Source: an uncultured Erysipelotrichaceae bacterium (GTDB lineage: Bacteria > Bacillota_I > Bacilli_A > RF39 > UBA660). Taken from it: a DNA stretch of 8,321 nucleotides. The stretch lies in assembly GCA_902773365.1 (NCBI GenBank), contig CACYEG010000005.1, positions 1-8,321 of the forward strand. Reading direction: 5' to 3'. Shown here in pieces: positions 5,441 to 8,321 of the stretch. Under the pieces are notes generated by a model. The model did not search any database. It was not told the origin of the DNA and saw nothing but the letters and a program-made list of their open reading frames with translations. Every line of letters begins with the position of its first letter. Positions within the stretch are counted from its first letter, which is position 1. The position numbers and the translations under genes are program-made.

Positions 5441-6932
5441 TATTTTAAATATTTTTATTATTCTCACTATTAGTGCACTTATTTTTGTAGTTGGCTTTAA
5501 TAGGTATAGAAATAAAACCGCTAAAGAAGTGTATAAAGTATATTTAGATGGTGAAACAATAGGCCTAATAAAGGACGAAAAAGAGCTATTTAATCTGATA
5601 GATGAAAGACAAGAAGAAATAAAGAGACAATTTAATGTAGCAAGAGTATATCCACCAAGCGGCCTTAAAACCGCCAAGTATATAACATACGATGAGGAAT
5701 TACAATCTGCTACAAGTATCTACGATACTATCGAAAAAAAAGGTACTTTTACTATATTAGGATATACTGTCTCTATTAAAAGTGATGATGGTAAAGTAAA
5801 TACAATAAATATCCTAAATAAAGAAGATTTAGAGCCTGCATTAATGGATGCAGTGAAAGCATTTGTTGATTCCGATAAACTTACTAGTTATTTAAATGAA
5901 ACTCAAGAAGAGATAGTAGATACCGGTAAAACAATCGAAAACCTATATTTTGATGAAAAGATAACTATTAAGGAAAACTATTTACCAATCGATTCAAATA
6001 TTATAAAAAATAAAGCTGATTTAACCAAGTATCTTTTATTTGGCACATTAGAAAAACAGGAAGAGTATACTGTTAAGCTTGGAGATACTGTAGAAAATGT
6101 TGCATTTAATAACAAGCTAAGTAGTGAAGAACTTTTAATTGCTAATCCGACACTATCTAGTGTCAACTCATTATTGAGAACAGGTCAAAAATTAAATATA
6201 GGATTAATTTCTCCACAGTTTTCAATTATTGAAGAATCGACAGTAATATCTGATGTCGAAAAAGCTTTCGATACAGTTTATGAAGAAGATTCTACAAGAT
6301 ATGCTAGTCAATCATATACAAAACAACAAGGAGTTAATGGTATAAATAGAATTACACAAAAAATACAATATAAAAATGGAGAAATCATGCATTTGGAAGT
6401 AAGTGGAACCCCAGAAATTATCACAGCTCCTATTAATAAGATTGTAGTTAAGGGAACCAAAGTTGCCCCATCGTATAATCCTAGTTACTCTTCTCCAGCT
6501 GCTAGTGCTACAGATTGGGGATGGCCGACTATAAGTCCTTATGTTATAACGAGTTATTTCGGCTATAGATGGCACAAACTTCATGGTGGTATCGATATTT
6601 CAGGTAGTGGATTTGGTAGTCCAATCTATTCTGCGACAGACGGTGTAGTAATCGAAACATATAGTGGATGTGCAAATAATGGATATTATAGCTCTATGTG
6701 TGGTGGAAGTTATGGAAACTCAGTTACTATTAAATCGACAACAGGATTGACAATCATATATGCTCACTTGAAAAATTCTATTCCAGTTTCAGTTGGTCAG
6801 ACAGTTACTAAAGGACAGCACATAGGTTATATGGGAAATAGTGGTAGTTCAACAGGTCCTCACTTACATTTTGAAATAAGAGAAGAAAACGGTAATAGAT
6901 TAAACCCTTGTAGGGTGGCATTTGTATGTTAG
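5421..6932 (+). CDS. secreted or anchored M23 endopeptidase with LysM and G5 domains
   Basis: A 503-residue cell-wall enzyme. A signal-anchor segment (~7-26) is followed by an uncharacterised region (~35-210), a LysM motif (~215-260, EEYTVKLGDTVENVA to TGQKLNI), a G5-like domain (~265-346) and a C-terminal M23 LytM domain (~370-498). The zinc and catalytic residues are present: H388 and D392 in HGGID, H449 in YAHL, and H481/H483 in GPHLHFE. It should cut peptide cross-bridges in peptidoglycan outside the cell, with LysM holding it to the wall. Four cysteines occur in the catalytic domain: C417 and C427 in a loop rich in Asn, Tyr and Gly, and C497 and C503 at the very end; they may form disulfides outside the cell. 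The ribosome site AAAGGTGGAG lies inside dnaB. The start overlaps dnaB by 20 nt and the end overlaps walJ by 7 nt. Confidence 0.92.
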   Translation: MKKNKISILNIFIILTISALIFVVGFNRYRNKTAKEVYKVYLDGETIGLIKDEKELFNLIDERQEEIKRQFNVARVYPPSGLKTAKYITYDEELQSATSIYDTIEKKGTFTILGYTVSIKSDDGKVNTINILNKEDLEPALMDAVKAFVDSDKLTSYLNETQEEIVDTGKTIENLYFDEKITIKENYLPIDSNIIKNKADLTKYLLFGTLEKQEEYTVKLGDTVENVAFNNKLSSEELLIANPTLSSVNSLLRTGQKLNIGLISPQFSIIEESTVISDVEKAFDTVYEEDSTRYASQSYTKQQGVNGINRITQKIQYKNGEIMHLEVSGTPEIITAPINKIVVKGTKVAPSYNPSYSSPAASATDWGWPTISPYVITSYFGYRWHKLHGGIDISGSGFGSPIYSATDGVVIETYSGCANNGYYSSMCGGSYGNSVTIKSTTGLTIIYAHLKNSIPVSVGQTVTKGQHIGYMGNSGSSTGPHLHFEIREENGNRLNPCRVAFVC

Positions 6933-7690
6933 TTTCGACACTAGCTAGTTCAAGTGAAGGTAATTCTACATATGTCGAAACGACCGATTGTAAAATATTA
7001 ATCGATATTGGTACAAATGTAAAATACATAAAAGAAAAACTAGATGAACTTGGTATTACATTAGAACAAATAGACTACTTATTTATCACTCATACACACA
7101 AAGATCATACGGGAGCGCTAGAATCTTTAATTAAAAAAGCTAATCCAAGAATACTGTTATCTAAGAATATGTATAGTGAGCTTACTTACTTGTCAAATTA
7201 TGAAAATGTAGATACAACTGAAGAAATACTAAAAGTTGGGAATACGACAATTGATTTTTTTAGAACCAGTCACGATGCTGTAGATGCAAGAGGTTGTCTC
7301 ATTACGGATGCATCTTCTTCGCTTGTGTATTTAACTGATACAGGTTATTTAAATCAACGATATTTTAAAAAGCTATATGATAAGACTATGTATATTATCG
7401 AGGCTAATCACGATGTCGAAATGTTAATAAATGGCCGATATCCAAAATGGCTTAAATCAAGAATCCTTAGTGACAAAGGTCACTTATCAAATAATGCCTG
7501 TGGCTTTTACTTATCTAAGTTGATTGGTCCTAATACTAAGGAAATAATATTGGCCCACTTGAGTAAGGAAAACAATACTGAACAAGCGGCTTTAGAGACA
7601 GTAAAAAAGACTTTGAAAGAATATGAAATTGAATTCGATAATATAAAAATAGCTCCCAAAAAAGATAGAATAAAGGAGATAAAGCTTTAA
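6926..7690 (+). CDS. walJ: MBL-fold nuclease of the WalJ/YycJ family
   Basis: A 254-residue metallo-beta-lactamase-fold protein. It starts with the LASSSEGNS motif typical of WalJ/YycJ and carries HTHKDH (H56, H58, D60, H61), SHD (H116), a D138 ligand in YLTDTGY, NHD (161-163), GHLSN (185-189) and LAHLS (H211). These supply the two-metal site of the fold. Family members have 5'-3' exonuclease activity and have been tied to DNA repair in Bacillus, where the gene ends the walRKHIJ operon. Here walR, walK, walH and walI are absent upstream and the M23 peptidase gene takes their place. The ribosome site AGGGTGG (6912-6918) lies in the end of the M23 gene, and the ATG overlaps that gene's stop region by 7 nt. 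The stop overlaps the rlmH start by one base (TAATG). Confidence 0.92.
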   Translation: MLVSTLASSSEGNSTYVETTDCKILIDIGTNVKYIKEKLDELGITLEQIDYLFITHTHKDHTGALESLIKKANPRILLSKNMYSELTYLSNYENVDTTEEILKVGNTTIDFFRTSHDAVDARGCLITDASSSLVYLTDTGYLNQRYFKKLYDKTMYIIEANHDVEMLINGRYPKWLKSRILSDKGHLSNNACGFYLSKLIGPNTKEIILAHLSKENNTEQAALETVKKTLKEYEIEFDNIKIAPKKDRIKEIKL

Positions 7691-8127
7691 TGATAAAAAT
7701 AATTTGTTCAGGCAAAATAAAAGAAAAGTATTTGCTAGAATTAATCGAGGATTATAAATTAAGAATAGGAAAGTATCATAAAATAAACATCATAGAAATA
7801 AAGGATGAAAACGATTTATCAAAAGAAGCTTTAAATATATTAAAAAATGTCGAAAATAATGAATACGTCGTGGCGTGTGCAATTAACGGCGAAGAATTAA
7901 CCAGTGTAGAGTTGGCCGATTTTATAGACAGGACATTTCTTCACTATGGTTGTATTGACTTTATAATTGGAAGTTCGACTGGACTTGATAAAAGCGTATA
8001 TGATAGAGCAAATAAAAAGTTATCTTTTTCTCGTTTTACTATGCCTCATGGATTATTTAGAGGAGTATTACTAGAACAAATATATAGGTCATTTAAAATT
8101 AATAATAATGAAACTTATCATAAGTAG
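7690..8127 (+). CDS. rlmH: 23S rRNA (pseudouridine1915-N3)-methyltransferase RlmH
   Basis: A 145-residue SPOUT methyltransferase, somewhat shorter than the usual ~155-160. Family marks are MIKIICSGKIKEKYL at the start, the SAM-pocket loop IIGSSTGLD (92-100), LSFSRFTMPHGLFRGVLLEQIYRSF written as LSFSRFTMPH (111-120) plus LLEQIYRSF (127-135), and the terminal YHK. It methylates pseudouridine 1915 in helix 69 of 23S rRNA on the 70S ribosome. The loop reads IGSS where most RlmH have IGGS, and the region around residues 40-60 looks shortened. The ribosome site AAGGAG (7673-7678) lies within walJ. Its ATG shares a base with the walJ stop. Proximity of walJ and rlmH is common in Bacillota. Confidence 0.95.
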   Translation: MIKIICSGKIKEKYLLELIEDYKLRIGKYHKINIIEIKDENDLSKEALNILKNVENNEYVVACAINGEELTSVELADFIDRTFLHYGCIDFIIGSSTGLDKSVYDRANKKLSFSRFTMPHGLFRGVLLEQIYRSFKINNNETYHK

Positions 8128-8135
8128 GTGAGAAT

Positions 8136-8321
8136 ATGGAGTTATTTCACAACGATTGGGATAATGTACTAAAAGATATTACTAGTACTAAAGAATTTTA
8201 TAATACAATGGTTCTTGCTAAAAAAGCCTATGAAACCACTACAGTATTTCCTCCCAAAGAACACATATTCGATGCGTTAAAACTTACAAGTTATGAAAAT
8301 ACCCGCGTCGTAATTGTTGGG
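8136..8321 (+). CDS. ung: uracil-DNA glycosylase, N-terminal part (cut by window end)
   Basis: An open frame from the ATG at 8136 runs 62 codons to the window edge without a stop. It reads MELFHNDWDNVLKDITS, then a helix, then VFPPKEHIFDALKLT and RVVIVG. This matches the start of family 1 uracil-DNA glycosylases: W-x-x-V-L, the YPP-x-x-x-I-F-x-A segment, and the K-V-V-I-x-G strand that comes just before the catalytic GQDPYH loop, here cut off one residue into the motif. The enzyme removes uracil from DNA to start base-excision repair. The ribosome site AGGTGAG (8126-8132) overlaps the rlmH stop, and only 8 nt separate the genes, so ung is likely the next gene of the same operon. Confidence 0.9.
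   Translation, partial: MELFHNDWDNVLKDITSTKEFYNTMVLAKKAYETTTVFPPKEHIFDALKLTSYENTRVVIVG

Noticed and set aside
5363..5677. Reverse-strand open frame of 104 codons at the dnaB/M23 junction
   Set aside because: It looks hydrophobic only because it is the complement of AT-rich coding sequence; no ribosome site or family match is evident.
1..8321. Prophage or insertion-sequence context for the abi gene
   Set aside because: No transposase, integrase, terminal repeats or attachment sites are visible, and base composition looks like that of the neighbours.

Overview
This is an AT-rich, densely packed stretch of a bacterial chromosome. Every gene is on the + strand with short spacers, strong Shine-Dalgarno sites and U-tract terminators. 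Low GC, AGGAGG-type ribosome sites and the gene set (rpsF-ssb-rpsR, rplI-dnaB, walJ, rlmH, ung) point to Bacillota (Firmicutes), most likely a Bacilli or Erysipelotrichia-like lineage; genus cannot be told from the sequence. All tryptophans checked use TGG and no gene has an in-frame TGA, so the code is standard, although none of the 11 visible stop codons is TGA.

Left part (1-2346): the 3' end of an N-acetylmuramoyl-L-alanine amidase (CwlD-like), a weak terminator candidate, then an Abi_2/AbiD-AbiF-type HEPN protein with its own -10 box inside an inverted repeat, followed 12 nt later by a membrane-anchored HtrA-type serine protease. The protease gene ends in a terminator hairpin that contains its stop codon.

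Middle part (2358-3566): a strong extended -10 promoter, a ~64-nt leader with features of the S6:S18 autoregulatory element, then rpsF (S6), ssb and rpsR (S18, zinc-binding C+ form), closed by a terminator.

Right part (3586-8321): a second promoter with the same 12-nt extended -10 core drives rplI (L9), dnaB (replicative helicase), a secreted LysM-G5-M23 endopeptidase, walJ/yycJ (MBL-fold nuclease), rlmH (23S rRNA pseudouridine methyltransferase) and the start of ung (uracil-DNA glycosylase, cut by the window edge). Several of these genes overlap, which suggests one translationally coupled operon joining ribosome, replication/repair and cell-wall functions. Most of the window is core genome. 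The accessory-looking item is the HEPN/Abi protein; no CRISPR array, insertion sequence, tRNA or rRNA is visible. I found no clearly undescribed system; the best leads are the abi gene with its promoter dyad and the rpsF leader.
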